Shown here: piece by piece, positions 8,900-18,166 of the stretch
Position numbering within the stretch: position 1 is the first letter of the stretch
Layout: each line of letters starts with the position of its first letter
Source of the DNA: Methylomicrobium lacus_A
Lineage (GTDB): Bacteria > Pseudomonadota > Gammaproteobacteria > Methylococcales > Methylomonadaceae
Reading direction: 5' to 3'
Assembly: GCF_041897535.1 (NCBI RefSeq)
Contig: NZ_CP169217.1
Location: 682,001-746,000, forward strand
DNA: 64,000 nucleotides
Translations under genes and position numbers: made by a program
The notes under the pieces: model-generated
What the model was told of the DNA's origin: nothing
The model's input: only the letters and a program-made list of their open reading frames with translations
The model's database searches: none

Positions 8900-9281
8900 C
8901 CAGGCGCCTTATACTCAGGTTGCTAGATCAAAAAGCGGCCATTGGCTAGGGTAATGCAAAAAGATTTCCCCTTTGCGTCTATTGTATCGATAAAACAATA
9001 AACACATAAGATATTTTTAAGAATTCTATCAACAAGACCTCCTTAACCATTACCAAAACCGCGCGGCGCTATCGCCAGAAAATCGTCAATTTAGGCCGCA
9101 TTCAAGCCGGAATTCGGCCCGTTGAGAGTATCATTCCGGCGTTTTAGTTAGAAATTCGACTGGAGATCGATATGAAAGTTGCGGAGATTTAGCTCCATCC
9201 GGGTAAGCCGGTATTGCGGGCAAAGCGCTGCTTGATCAGCCGTCGCTCCTGTCGTCTTACTGGTTCCGGCAGGAAAAGCGG
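8900..9281. other. Gene-free stretch between mltD and the OYE gene
   Basis: Apart from the AT-rich promoter zone of the minus-strand mltD gene (about 8940-9010), nothing is recognised. A short frame after 9045 reads like an old coding remnant, but it cannot be assigned to a family. Confidence 0.4.
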
Positions 9282-10358
9282 CTAACCTGCTTCCGCCACC
9301 AAACCAGGGTAATCGGTGTAGCCCGTCTCCGGCTCCTTTAGCCCATAGCCGTAAAACGTCTCGGTATGATAAGGATTGAGCGGTGCATTGAGTTGCAGGC
9401 GGCGAGGCAGATCCGGATTGGAGATGAAGTCCTTGCCAAAGGCCACCGCGTCCGCCTCGCCTGCGGCGATCACCTGTTCGGCCGTTTCTCGGTTGAAGCC
9501 CTCGTTGGCGATCAAAACGCCGCCAAAGCGTTTTTTCAAGGCGGGACTGATGCGGTTTTCCCCCAATGACTCGCGAGTGAAAATAAAGGCGATACCCCGC
9601 CGGCCCAATTGCTCCGCCACGTAGCCGAAGGTGCTCAAGGGGTCCGAATCGCCCATTGAATGGGCATCGCCCCTGGGCGCGAGGTGGACTCCGACCCGGT
9701 CAGCTCCCCAGACCGAAATCGCGGCATCGGTGGCTTCCAGCAGCAAGCGGGCACGATTTTCGATCGGACCGCCATAAAGGTCGGTGCGCTTGTTGGTACT
9801 GTCCTGTAAAAACTGGTCGAGCAGGTAACCATTGGCGCCATGCAACTCGACCCCGTCGAAACCGGCCCGTTTGGCGTTTTCCGCGCCCTTGCGATAGGCT
9901 TCGACAATGCCGGGAATTTCAGAAGTGTCCAAGGCTCTCGGCGTCACGAATTCCCTAAGAGGCCGCAACAGGCTGACATGGCCCAGCGGTGCAATCGCGC
10001 TCGGAGCGACGGGAAGTTCGCCGTTCAGGTAATCCGGATGGGAAACCCGGCCGACATGCCACAGCTGTAAAAAAATTCGTCCTCCGGCGGCGTGTACGGC
10101 CCGGGTTACCTTGGCCCAGCCCTGGACTTGAGCATCCGACCATATCCCCGGCGTGTCCGGATAACCGACTCCCTGCGCAGAAACACAGGTCGCTTCGCTT
10201 AAAATCAGCCCGGCACTCGCCCTTTGCGCATAGTATTCAGCCATCAGCGCGTTAGGGACTCTGCCGGCGCCGGCACGGCAGCGCGTCAGCGGCGCCATGA
10301 CGATACGGTTAGGGAGCGTAACCGCTCCCACAGTGATGGGTTCAAACAGGTTGCTCAT
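9282..10358 (-). CDS. nemA: Old yellow enzyme family NADH:flavin oxidoreductase (NemA-like)
   Basis: The 358-residue product has the full FMN-dependent TIM barrel. It opens LFEPITVGAVTLPNRIVMAP, typical of the family, and carries the substrate-binding HGANGYLLDQFL motif, NKRTDLYGG and the late strand GEADAVAFGKDFISNPDLP. Family members reduce alkenes activated by a nearby carbonyl or nitro group, such as N-ethylmaleimide, using NAD(P)H. The physiological substrate is unknown. The length is standard and no damage is visible. No regulator is adjacent; the upstream gene is divergent. Confidence 0.9.
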   Translation of the reverse strand: MSNLFEPITVGAVTLPNRIVMAPLTRCRAGAGRVPNALMAEYYAQRASAGLILSEATCVSAQGVGYPDTPGIWSDAQVQGWAKVTRAVHAAGGRIFLQLWHVGRVSHPDYLNGELPVAPSAIAPLGHVSLLRPLREFVTPRALDTSEIPGIVEAYRKGAENAKRAGFDGVELHGANGYLLDQFLQDSTNKRTDLYGGPIENRARLLLEATDAAISVWGADRVGVHLAPRGDAHSMGDSDPLSTFGYVAEQLGRRGIAFIFTRESLGENRISPALKKRFGGVLIANEGFNRETAEQVIAAGEADAVAFGKDFISNPDLPRRLQLNAPLNPYHTETFYGYGLKEPETGYTDYPGLVAEAG

Positions 10359-10541
10359 TTTATCCTCTTACTTTAATGGCTGACTAGCCTACTTTTCCGT
10401 GCTTTTAGCACATCGACATGCAGGTATTTTATCTTGCAGGCCGGATTCAGGGCCAGCAACTTCCATACCGCTTTCAGGATGAAATGACCTAAGTGAGCCG
10501 CTCTATGGTAGACTGCCGGCAAAAAACAGAGAGGTCATTGA

Positions 10542-10799
10542 ATGCAGTGTCGGATCGGCTGCGGCGCTTGTTGCATTGCGCCCTCTATTTCTTCGGCAAT
10601 CCCTTTACATCCTTTCGGCAAACCCGCCGGAATGCGTTGCCTGCATCTGGATGTTCAAAATAAATGCTCGATTTTCCTGCATCCCAGCCGCCCGCTTGTG
10701 TGCCGCGGCTTTCAGGCGACCGAAGATTCCTGCGGCAGCAGCGCGGAAGAAGCGATGGCTATTTTGTCCGAATGGGAGAATTTGACGGGTAGTCCGTAA
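10542..10799 (+). CDS. YkgJ-family cysteine cluster protein
   Basis: This 85-residue protein starts MQCRIGCGACC and continues with CLHLDVQNKCSIF and RPLVCRGF, the spaced cysteines of the YkgJ/zinc- or iron-chelating cluster family. Members probably bind a metal or an Fe-S centre; the biological role is not settled. The size is normal for the short form of the family. AGAGAGGTC upstream supplies the ribosome site. It may be cotranscribed with cysC, although 119 bases separate them. Confidence 0.85.
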   Translation: MQCRIGCGACCIAPSISSAIPLHPFGKPAGMRCLHLDVQNKCSIFLHPSRPLVCRGFQATEDSCGSSAEEAMAILSEWENLTGSP

Positions 10800-10918
10800 C
10801 GTGGCGTATGAGCATTTTTGCCCCGCTAATCGTCTTATCAGGTAGCTACGGCAACTGATTCGATTAATAACGCCGAGCCGAACCCCTCGAACGACAAATC
10901 TAGCGACCCAGTAGTCTT

Positions 10919-11524
10919 ATGCGCAACGAATACAATCATCTCGTCTGGCATCAATCGCAAGTCACCCGCGCCTGCCGGGAAGCGCTGAACGGCCATAAAT
11001 CGGTGATCTTATGGTTCACGGGCTTATCCGGCGCCGGCAAATCCACCCTTGCGCATGCGGTCGAAAAGCGGCTGTACGAGCGCAAATGCCGCACCTTCGT
11101 ATTGGATGGCGACAATGTCAGGCATGGGCTTTCCAGCGATCTCGGCTTTGATGAGGCCGACAGAAAGGAAAACATTCGGCGAATCGCCCAAGTGGCGAAA
11201 CTGATGCTCGAAGCCGGCCACATTACCCTGACCGCCTTCATTTCGCCTTTCAGATTGGAGCGAAATCTGGCGCGGCAAATCGTAGCCGAGGGGGATTTTA
11301 TCGAAATTTACTGCAAATGCGCCTTGACCGTCTGCGAGCAGCGCGACATCAAAGGCCTCTACCAAAAAGCAAGGCTCGGACACATAGCGAATTTCACGGG
11401 CATCTCCTCCCCTTATGAAGCGCCCGAGAATCCCGAGTTAATCGTCGATACCGATCAATGGAGCATCGACGAATGCGTCCAATGCGTGCTGGACTATCTG
11501 CAAGAAAAAGGCATCATCCATTAA
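10919..11524 (+). CDS. cysC: Adenylylsulfate kinase
   Basis: The 201-residue protein has the P-loop FTGLSGAGKSTL near residue 35, then VLDGDNVRHGLSSDLGF and the conserved RKENIRRIAQVAKLM and TAFISPF segments of APS kinase. The reaction phosphorylates APS to PAPS for sulfate assimilation or sulfation. No cysDN or other sulfate gene is adjacent, so it is a stand-alone copy. No strong ribosome site precedes the ATG. The family call is secure. Confidence 0.93.
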   Translation: MRNEYNHLVWHQSQVTRACREALNGHKSVILWFTGLSGAGKSTLAHAVEKRLYERKCRTFVLDGDNVRHGLSSDLGFDEADRKENIRRIAQVAKLMLEAGHITLTAFISPFRLERNLARQIVAEGDFIEIYCKCALTVCEQRDIKGLYQKARLGHIANFTGISSPYEAPENPELIVDTDQWSIDECVQCVLDYLQEKGIIH

Positions 11525-11572
11525 CGCGGCAAAACCGGCCGCGCCCCAAGCGTTCTCCCATTGCGATCGGTA

Positions 11573-12577
11573 TTAGCCGACGATCACCAGCCAGTCGGTC
11601 AAATAAGTCATTTTGACCGCCAGGGTCTTTTGTAGGACTTTCAACATGTCGCCGGACTCCCTGATGCTCAGGCGTCCGTTGATTTTCATCGCGCGCAGCG
11701 AGTCGTCTTTAAACAGGATCATGCCGGTGCGGTAGCGGCGAATCTGCTTGACGACGCTCTCCAAGGTTTCATTTTCGAACACCAGAAAACCATCGACCCA
11801 GGATATCGAGAGCGCCGAGTCCAACATTTTAGGTTGCCCAAGCGCGGTGGAATTTACCGAGACCGCCTGCCCGTCGTGCAAAACGACAGGATCCTTCCAG
11901 TGCCCGTTTTCGGACACTTCAACGCGCCCGGACAATACCTTGATCTCGTCGCTGTCGCCATTCCGCCCCACAATAAAATGCGTGCCCAACACCCGGGTCG
12001 TCGAATAATCGGCTTTGACGATGAACGGCCGGTCAGGGTCGGGCTTGACGTCGAAATACGCCTCGCCTTTCAATAACTCCACCCAGCGCTGCGTCCCGTC
12101 CATGCTGAGCGCAAGCGCGCTGTCGGTATTCAGCATCACCGTGGAACCGTCTTCCAAGCGCACGGATTTACGCTCGCCCACCGCCGAGGTGTAGTCGGCA
12201 TTGATCAGCATACGAAACTGTCCGGAAAACGCCAGCGTCAGCACCAGGCAGGCCGCCAACGCCAGGGGCATTTTCGAGCGCATGAGGCGTTTTTTGTCGG
12301 ATCGAGGGGCGATGCGGTGCTTTTGGGCACTTGCGGTCAAACCCTTCAGCAAATCGGGGTCGCCCCACAGCGCGCTGATTTCATCAAATGCCTTGCGGTG
12401 CGCATCGGTCTGTTCGAGCCATTGGAGAAAGCACGCCTCATCCTGCCGGCTCACATTGGCGGCGCGCAGACGAATAAACCATGCCGCGGCTTGTTCATCT
12501 ACGGTGTTGTCGAGATCGGATTCCAAAGCGTTTTCCCAGTTGGCAAAGAAGATGAGTATAGACTTTTGGTACTGCAA
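11573..12577 (-). CDS. fecR: FecR-type anti-sigma / transmembrane sensor
   Basis: The N-terminal cytoplasmic part (DEQAAAWFIRLRAANVSRQDEACF, split here by eye as the FecR N-terminal domain) is followed by a single membrane segment (LALAACLVLTLAFSG, about residues 104-118) and the periplasmic FecR domain (ERKSVRLEDGSTVMLNTDS, RVLGTHF). The C-terminus resembles a secretin/TonB short domain (LKVLQKTLAV). FecR proteins pass a signal from a TonB-dependent receptor to an ECF sigma factor. The likely partner is the sigma gene at 17233, across the acylase and exporter genes. No ATG lies in frame at the N-terminus; the start may be TTG at 12577 or a later TTG, so it is uncertain. Confidence 0.85.
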   Translation of the reverse strand: MQYQKSILIFFANWENALESDLDNTVDEQAAAWFIRLRAANVSRQDEACFLQWLEQTDAHRKAFDEISALWGDPDLLKGLTASAQKHRIAPRSDKKRLMRSKMPLALAACLVLTLAFSGQFRMLINADYTSAVGERKSVRLEDGSTVMLNTDSALALSMDGTQRWVELLKGEAYFDVKPDPDRPFIVKADYSTTRVLGTHFIVGRNGDSDEIKVLSGRVEVSENGHWKDPVVLHDGQAVSVNSTALGQPKMLDSALSISWVDGFLVFENETLESVVKQIRRYRTGMILFKDDSLRAMKINGRLSIRESGDMLKVLQKTLAVKMTYLTDWLVIVG

Positions 12578-12669
12578 ATTTCGGTTATTGGCAAGCCCTC
12601 GGCAAGCGTTGCAAACAAAGTTCCACGCCCTGTGCCCCTACTCTCGCTTGGCATGCTTTACCTTGCATT

Positions 12670-15105
12670 TTACCGAATATCAGCGCCATTTACCCGATTT
12701 TGTGCCGGTTCGTCCGCGGCTTGCGGGCTTAACGACAGTTTGTGTTCCGGCTTTCCGCCCGCAAAGGCCAGCGGCAATCCTGCCACCCAGAACGCCTGTT
12801 GATCGCTGTAATAAGCCGATAACGGATGACCGGATTGCCCGCCCGGCATATGCAGTATGCCGTCCTCAACATGGCCCGGCGAAACCACCAGCCTTTCGCT
12901 GGCGCCAAAATCGGGTCCTGTGACCCGCACACAATATCCTCCGCAACCGGCCACCGGCTGGTGCGGCATATCCAGCGCCGCAGACAACAAGGGTAAGGCC
13001 TTCGAAAAGGGATGCGCATGGCCGACGATGTTTTGCTTGCCCCAGGTCAACTCCGGCCATTCCGCGCCGGGGCTGCGCGCCATGACCTTGGCCGCGCTCT
13101 TTTCCAATTGCGCCAGGATGAAACGGTCCCAATTTTTATGGTGCCCTGCATCCGGCAACAACGCTGCCGGCTTCGCGTCCAGCAAGGCCTGCAAAGGCGT
13201 ATCGGCATAATTCCACGCATAAACGAAGTCTTGGTCCGCCTGTTTGCAGGCCGATAGAAACGGCGTAAACACCGCATCGATCAGCTCTCTGCGAAATTCG
13301 ATCAATACCGGCAAACCCAGGCTTGCGGTGTCGGCCCTGCCGTTCCAGCTCAACAAATAATCGCGCAGCCCGCTCAATTCCGGTTTTTGCGCCAACACGT
13401 CCGGGGTCAACACCTGCAAGGCCAATTGCTGGTAATAACTATAAAATTCGCTTTCGGTATCCTGTTGCAGGTTAAACAGCGACCATTCGCTATGGCGTGC
13501 CGCCTGCTTGAGCTTCTGGTTAATCCGGTAAGCGCGATAGCCGTTCACGAACTGATGCCCGATCACGTAGGGAAAATCGGCCGCAAAGCGCCGTTCGTTG
13601 GCGGTCACCAAAAAGCCTTCCGGCGGATCGATGATGCGCGGCAAAGCGGCGGGGTTGACATAGCCCTGCCAACCGGTTTTGCCATCCGCCCAGGATAGGC
13701 TGACCGAACCGTCGCCGCCGAAGCGTTTGGGGATTTTTCCGGTCACCGTCCAGGCGATGTGGCCCTTTTCATCGGCCAGCAGCACGTTTAATTGCGGCCC
13801 GCCGGCCCGATTGGCAATAGCCAGCGACTGCGACAACGTTTGGCTCTGTTCCAGTTCCAAAATATCGACATTGACGGCATCCGCATCCAGGGCAACCCAA
13901 TGGATGGCCACCGGCTGCCCCTGGAGAGGCTGGAGAGCGACCGGTCCCCATACGGTTTCCTTGACCGCCACCGTCTTGGAACCGCCGCCCTTGATGTTGA
14001 TCACTTCCTGCCGCTGAGCGAAGGTTTGCCAACGCTCGCCGACCCTATACTGCCCGGCGTCATCCGGATTGATCTCCAGTTTGACCAAGTCCAGAAAATC
14101 GCCCGCCAGGTTGGTCATGCCCCAAGCCACATGCTGATTACTGCCCGCGATCAGAAAAGGGGTGCCGGGCAGGTTCAGGCCTATCGCCCGTACTTCGGGA
14201 TAATTGACCTCGGCACGATACCAGATATTCGGAACGCTAATCCCAAGATGCATATCGTTGGCCAATATCGCCCGGCCATCCGCGGTTTTGCCGCCGCTGA
14301 CGGCCCAAGCATTCGAACCCGCCAAGCTTTCTCCTCGGGAAGCATCCGCCAACTGGGAGAAATCGCCCATGCGTCCTGCCAGCAATGTCTGCATCGCATT
14401 GACCGGCACAGGCTGCGCCGGCCTCAGCGATTTCGTGTGATTCATCAGCTGATCGGTAAAACGATCGGTATCCGGAGTCAAAAACGCCACGGCTTCGGCG
14501 GGCAGCGCGCTCTCCATCACGCTCAGCATGCGTTCGCCCTTTTCAACCCAGGCGGTCAAATTTTCGAACATTCCGAAGACCACCAGCAAGCTGTCTTCCG
14601 CCTGCCATGGCTCCGGCGCATAACCCAGAACCTTGAACTCAAAGGGCAAGGTCGGATTTTGTTCGAGATAGCCGTTAACGCCCTCGGCATAGGCCTGCAA
14701 ATACTGGCGGTGAAGCGGCGGCAACTTGGGCAAAATTTGCTTGGCCTTCTGATTGAAACCGTAAATCCGCGCCTGGACGTCGCTGTTCACCGCCGCGCCG
14801 CCGAAAATCTCCGCCAAGCGTCCGGCGTTCTTGCGCCGCATCAGATCCATCTGAAACAGGCGGTCGCGGGCGGTAACGTAACCCAATACCCTGGCCGCAT
14901 CGATCCGGCTGCCGGCGGTAATTCTTGGAATGCCGTGCGCATCGGTATCGATAGTGGCCGGAGCCGCAAGCCTTGCCAATCGGATGTTGCCGTCCAAAGG
15001 CGGCAGCGATTGCAGCCACCACCCATATCCGACGCCGGCCGCAGAGGCGATCATCCCGATCGCGCCTAGGCCCGCATAGAGCCATGATTTTTTAAGCTTT
15101 GCCAT
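12670..15105 (-). CDS. Penicillin acylase family Ntn-hydrolase (PvdQ/AHL-acylase-like)
   Basis: The 811-residue precursor has an N-terminal membrane anchor or signal (AGLGAIGMIASAAGVGYGWW). The processing site is LAGSNAWAVSG: S264 would become the N-terminal nucleophile of the beta chain after self-cleavage. ILANDMHLGISVPNIWY and the late HVEDGILHMPGGQSGHPLS complete the family pattern. Members remove acyl groups from penicillins, homoserine lactones or, for PvdQ, the fatty acid of a pyoverdine precursor in the periplasm. Next to a PvdE-like exporter and MbtH, deacylation of a lipopeptide siderophore is the best guess. It lies 16 bases downstream of the exporter, on the same strand. Confidence 0.88.
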   Translation of the reverse strand: MAKLKKSWLYAGLGAIGMIASAAGVGYGWWLQSLPPLDGNIRLARLAAPATIDTDAHGIPRITAGSRIDAARVLGYVTARDRLFQMDLMRRKNAGRLAEIFGGAAVNSDVQARIYGFNQKAKQILPKLPPLHRQYLQAYAEGVNGYLEQNPTLPFEFKVLGYAPEPWQAEDSLLVVFGMFENLTAWVEKGERMLSVMESALPAEAVAFLTPDTDRFTDQLMNHTKSLRPAQPVPVNAMQTLLAGRMGDFSQLADASRGESLAGSNAWAVSGGKTADGRAILANDMHLGISVPNIWYRAEVNYPEVRAIGLNLPGTPFLIAGSNQHVAWGMTNLAGDFLDLVKLEINPDDAGQYRVGERWQTFAQRQEVINIKGGGSKTVAVKETVWGPVALQPLQGQPVAIHWVALDADAVNVDILELEQSQTLSQSLAIANRAGGPQLNVLLADEKGHIAWTVTGKIPKRFGGDGSVSLSWADGKTGWQGYVNPAALPRIIDPPEGFLVTANERRFAADFPYVIGHQFVNGYRAYRINQKLKQAARHSEWSLFNLQQDTESEFYSYYQQLALQVLTPDVLAQKPELSGLRDYLLSWNGRADTASLGLPVLIEFRRELIDAVFTPFLSACKQADQDFVYAWNYADTPLQALLDAKPAALLPDAGHHKNWDRFILAQLEKSAAKVMARSPGAEWPELTWGKQNIVGHAHPFSKALPLLSAALDMPHQPVAGCGGYCVRVTGPDFGASERLVVSPGHVEDGILHMPGGQSGHPLSAYYSDQQAFWVAGLPLAFAGGKPEHKLSLSPQAADEPAQNRVNGADIR

Positions 15106-15121
15106 GGTTTGATACCGGTCA

Positions 15122-16834
15122 TCAAGAGGTTATCGTTTCCGCAGCGGCCGAATCCAGCCGTTCCCGGTGCGCGGCCTGAGGCCGCTTATCGACCGGCGGA
15201 GACTCGACCGCGGTAATCCGGCCTTCGTCCAGCTTGATGCAGCGGTCGGCCAAATGGAAATATTTATCGTCGTGCGTAATCGCCAGCACCGTCTTGCCGC
15301 GCGCCTTCAGCGCCGGCAATAGTTCGGTGTAGAACAAATGCTTGAATTCGGGATCCTGGTCGGCCGCCCATTCGTCGAACACATAAAACGGCCTGTCCTC
15401 CAGATAGGCCGCCAGCAGCGCCAGCCGTTTACGCTGGCCTTGGGACAGACTCACCGAAGAGAAGCGGCCATTCACGATGTCCACCTTGTGATGCAGATGC
15501 AGGCGTTGCAGATAATCCTCTATCGCGCCACGATTGTTTTCTAAATCAACGCCATAGAGTTCGTCGAACAAATAAAAATCGGAAAAAATCACCGAAAAAT
15601 TCTGCTGGTAGGCATCGCGGCTGCCTGCATCGACGGGGCGACCGTTCCAGTGGATCATGCCTTGTTCGGGATGATAAAGACCGATCAGCAGCAGGGCCAA
15701 GGTGGTCTTGCCGCTGCCGTTGCCGCCGATCAAAAACACCAGTTCGCCCGGATGGAATTCCAGGTCGATGGGTCCCAGGGTAAAGTTACGGTTCTCCTTT
15801 TCCCGATGAAAACTGTGGGTCACCCCATGCAGGGCCAATGCCTTGAAATGGCGCTGAGCCGGTAATTTGGCCGAGCGTTGCGCCGAATTTTTCCCTCCCA
15901 GCTTATCGTCTAACCGAAGCACCTTGTTCAAGGCCACTTTGGCGCGGCTGAACACCGGCAGACTGCCGGTCAAGACCGTGAGCGGCGACATCATGAACAA
16001 AAACACCAGGACGTAACCGCTGACGACTTCTTGGCTAATCGCCTGCCACGCCGGAAACACGTACAATATCGCGGCGATGGTCAGATAATACAGGAGCTGT
16101 ATCCACTGGTTGATCAGTAAATAAGCCACGGTAGCCCGGAAAGAATAACGGCGGTAGGATTCTGCGCTAACCGCCAGAGACTGGGAAACGAATGCCTCGC
16201 TGCGCTGGCGATGCAGTTTCAATTCGCGAACCCCTTCGGTCAATGCAGAAAAGCCACGACTCAAGTTGTCGTATTCGTCCCGCGCGCTCCGTACGGCTCG
16301 CATCGGCACGTGATTGAACAACTGGAAAGTCGCGACGCCGAACAGGATCACGCCGGCCAAAACACAGGCCAGCTGCCAGGACAGCCAGCTCAAATAAGCC
16401 ATGCACCCCGCCACAATCGCAAAATTGATGCAGAGTACCGGAAAAAGCTCGCTGGCAGCCGCAATGGCGGTCACATCCTCGGTCAAATGACTCAACAAGA
16501 CGGATTTTCCCAGCTTCTGCAAATTCGGATAGGGCGCGTTCAAGATCAAACGACTGACATGCAACCGTAAATCCCGAGCCAGTTTTGTGCTGAATCGGTT
16601 CAACAAATAATGCGAAGCAAAGCGGCAAACCAATACGATAGAGGCCAACCCAGCAAACCATACGGCAGGCGTCAAGCCGGCAGACCACTCGAAAGTCAGA
16701 TACTGATCCACTCGTCCAGCCAAACTGGCATTGATGAATGCAATCAAGGCCGCATTGCTTAAGCCGCTGACAATGCCTGTCAGCAAGACACCGGTAATCG
16801 TTATCCAAGATGAGCGCCATAGAAATAACAGCAT
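15122..16834 (-). CDS. PvdE/SyrD-type cyclic peptide ABC exporter
   Basis: This 570-residue half-transporter has about six membrane segments in residues 1-300 (for example SSWITITGVLLTGIVSGLS and VLVFLFMMSPLTVLTG). The ATPase domain follows: Walker A GGNGSGKTTLAL, signature SLSQGQRKRLALLAA and Walker B FYVFDEWAADQDP. The DEWAADQDP form is characteristic of the PvdE/SyrD branch, which moves peptide siderophores or lipopeptides across the inner membrane. It is the first gene of an operon with the acylase and then fecR, divergent from the ECF sigma gene. The peptide it exports is unknown because no NRPS gene is in view. Confidence 0.9.
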   Translation of the reverse strand: MLLFLWRSSWITITGVLLTGIVSGLSNAALIAFINASLAGRVDQYLTFEWSAGLTPAVWFAGLASIVLVCRFASHYLLNRFSTKLARDLRLHVSRLILNAPYPNLQKLGKSVLLSHLTEDVTAIAAASELFPVLCINFAIVAGCMAYLSWLSWQLACVLAGVILFGVATFQLFNHVPMRAVRSARDEYDNLSRGFSALTEGVRELKLHRQRSEAFVSQSLAVSAESYRRYSFRATVAYLLINQWIQLLYYLTIAAILYVFPAWQAISQEVVSGYVLVFLFMMSPLTVLTGSLPVFSRAKVALNKVLRLDDKLGGKNSAQRSAKLPAQRHFKALALHGVTHSFHREKENRNFTLGPIDLEFHPGELVFLIGGNGSGKTTLALLLIGLYHPEQGMIHWNGRPVDAGSRDAYQQNFSVIFSDFYLFDELYGVDLENNRGAIEDYLQRLHLHHKVDIVNGRFSSVSLSQGQRKRLALLAAYLEDRPFYVFDEWAADQDPEFKHLFYTELLPALKARGKTVLAITHDDKYFHLADRCIKLDEGRITAVESPPVDKRPQAAHRERLDSAAAETITS

Positions 16835-17232
16835 ATCGACTCCATTATGCGGTTAGGCCGAGTGAAAAGATCACCGGCGGGTATCTATCTGAAGACGCCT
16901 TGCCCGCTAAATCACCTCAGCCGCAAAAATGGCGAGTTCCGCCTTGGGGAACGATAGCGGCCGGAATTAATTAATCTATGTTATTTAACACAATGCTTTT
17001 GTGTCATTACGCCTGTTCCTTTATTCCATGCCTTCCTCTGTATTGAGACTAAGCCATTGAAATAACTGGCGCAAAGGAGTTGGCTTAAAAATTGCTGTAC
17101 CAAAGCAAACATGTTAGATGTTTTCTCTACATTAATGTTATATAAGAGAATAGTAATACTTATAATACTATTAATTTAGCTACATTACCGAACCAGGGCT
17201 TAGCTAACCAATACAACAACAGGGAACCCAGC
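16835..17232. promoter_or_regulatory. Divergent intergenic control region of the siderophore-type module
   Basis: These roughly 400 bases separate the minus-strand exporter operon from the plus-strand sigma gene and become very AT-rich after 17095. They should hold both promoters. Apart from the AT-rich palindrome at 17149-17172, no element is identified with confidence. Confidence 0.5.
17149..17172. promoter_or_regulatory. AT-rich palindrome, possible Fur-type operator
   Basis: AATAGTA and TACTATT form a 7-bp inverted repeat with a 10-base spacer, about 60 bases before the ECF sigma start. Fur boxes are AT-rich palindromes in this position for iron-starvation sigma genes. The match to the GATAATGAT consensus is poor, so this is tentative. 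Confidence 0.3.
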
Positions 17233-17745
17233 GTGAATCTTGAAGCGATTTATCTCAATCATCAATCCGAACTGCAGCTCCATCTGGCTCGCATCGTCGA
17301 CTGCCCGGATATCGCCGCCGAATTGGTCCAGGAATGCTTCATCATCTTTTCGAAGGAAATCCAAAAACAGGTGATCGAGCATCCACGCGGATTCTTATTT
17401 CGCACCGCCAGAAATCTCGCATACGATCACATCAAGCACCGCAAAGTCACCGAAAGGCATCTCAACACGACCGACCCTACCCTGTTGCCAAACGAAGAAT
17501 CCCCCTCGGCCGAAAAATTAGCGGTCATCGACGAAAAGCTGACGATCTTTTCGTCGATTGTCGACGAACTGCCCGCCCGCGCGCGCGAAGCTTTTGTTTT
17601 GAACAGGGTTTACGGCATGACTTACGCGGAAATCGCCAAAGAACTGAACATTTCGGACAGCGCGGTGGAGAAACTCTTAGCGAGAGCGCTGTTGCATTGC
17701 CGTCAGCAATTCAAAAACCGCCGTTCGGATTTAATCGGCGACTGA
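17233..17745 (+). CDS. fecI: ECF sigma factor, FecI/PvdS-like
   Basis: The 170-residue protein begins at GTG. Region 2 is seen in DIAAELVQECFIIFSKE and RGFLFRTARNLAYDHIKHRK, and region 4 in LPARAREAFVLNRVYGMTYAEIAKEL followed by SDSAVEKLLARAL. This layout and size are standard for FecI-type ECF sigma factors, which switch on siderophore and receptor genes when released by FecR. The matching FecR is encoded at 11573-12577 on the other strand. MbtH follows 98 bases downstream, which supports a siderophore context. No TonB receptor gene is in the window. Confidence 0.9.
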   Translation: MNLEAIYLNHQSELQLHLARIVDCPDIAAELVQECFIIFSKEIQKQVIEHPRGFLFRTARNLAYDHIKHRKVTERHLNTTDPTLLPNEESPSAEKLAVIDEKLTIFSSIVDELPARAREAFVLNRVYGMTYAEIAKELNISDSAVEKLLARALLHCRQQFKNRRSDLIGD

Positions 17746-17843
17746 GGAAGATCAAGGCGTGACTCGTCTCCCCAAGGAAACCTGAAACCCAGTGTAAACG
17801 CACTGACCTATCTTCCCTCATCATCTTAACATCGGAGAACCCC

Positions 17844-18065
17844 ATGGCCTGGGACCAAGAAGAAGACACCACCATTTACCAAGTCGTCGTCAATCACGAA
17901 GAACAATATTCGATCTGGCCGGAATACAAGGACATCCCCGGCGGCTGGCGCGCCGTCGGCCCCAAGGGGATGAAACGGGAATGCCTGGACTACATCAAGG
18001 AAGTGTGGACCGATATGCGCCCATTGAGTCTGCGGCAACATATGCAGCAGGCGGGTTTGGGCTAA
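17844..18065 (+). CDS. mbtH: MbtH-family NRPS chaperone
   Basis: This 73-residue protein matches the MbtH signature throughout: NHEEQYSIWPEYKDIPGGW, then GPKGMKRECLDYI and WTDMRPLSLR. MbtH proteins bind adenylation domains of nonribosomal peptide synthetases and are needed for their folding or activity. A strict MbtH match normally sits beside NRPS genes, but here it is followed by a tRNA fragment and an unrelated helicase gene. The synthetase may lie elsewhere or have been lost. The ribosome site is CGGAGAA. Confidence 0.95.
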   Translation: MAWDQEEDTTIYQVVVNHEEQYSIWPEYKDIPGGWRAVGPKGMKRECLDYIKEVWTDMRPLSLRQHMQQAGLG

Positions 18066-18132
18066 CCCGGATATTTCACCATTAAAAGCAAGAGCACCTG
18101 CCCGAAGCTTGGCCTTGGCTTCCGACGAAGCT

Positions 18133-18166
18133 GAGGTCAGAGGTTCGAATCCTCTCGGGCGCGCTA
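18133..18166 (+). other. 3' fragment of a tRNA-Arg gene (possible attachment-site scar)
   Basis: GAGGTCAGAGGTTCGAATCC and the following CTCTCGGGCGCGC hold the extra loop, the complete T-arm (AGAGG-TTCGAAT-CCTCT) and the 3' acceptor strand of a proteobacterial tRNA-Arg with GCGCCCG at its 5' end. Bases 18105-18132 look like a scrambled anticodon arm, and no matching 5' acceptor strand is present. It is not a functional tRNA. Such 3' ends are typical of integration sites. Confidence 0.6.

Noticed and set aside
13792..15069. Open frame of 425 codons on the plus strand
   Set aside because: It is antisense to the clearly real penicillin-acylase gene, has no family resemblance, and arises from high GC at third positions of the true gene.
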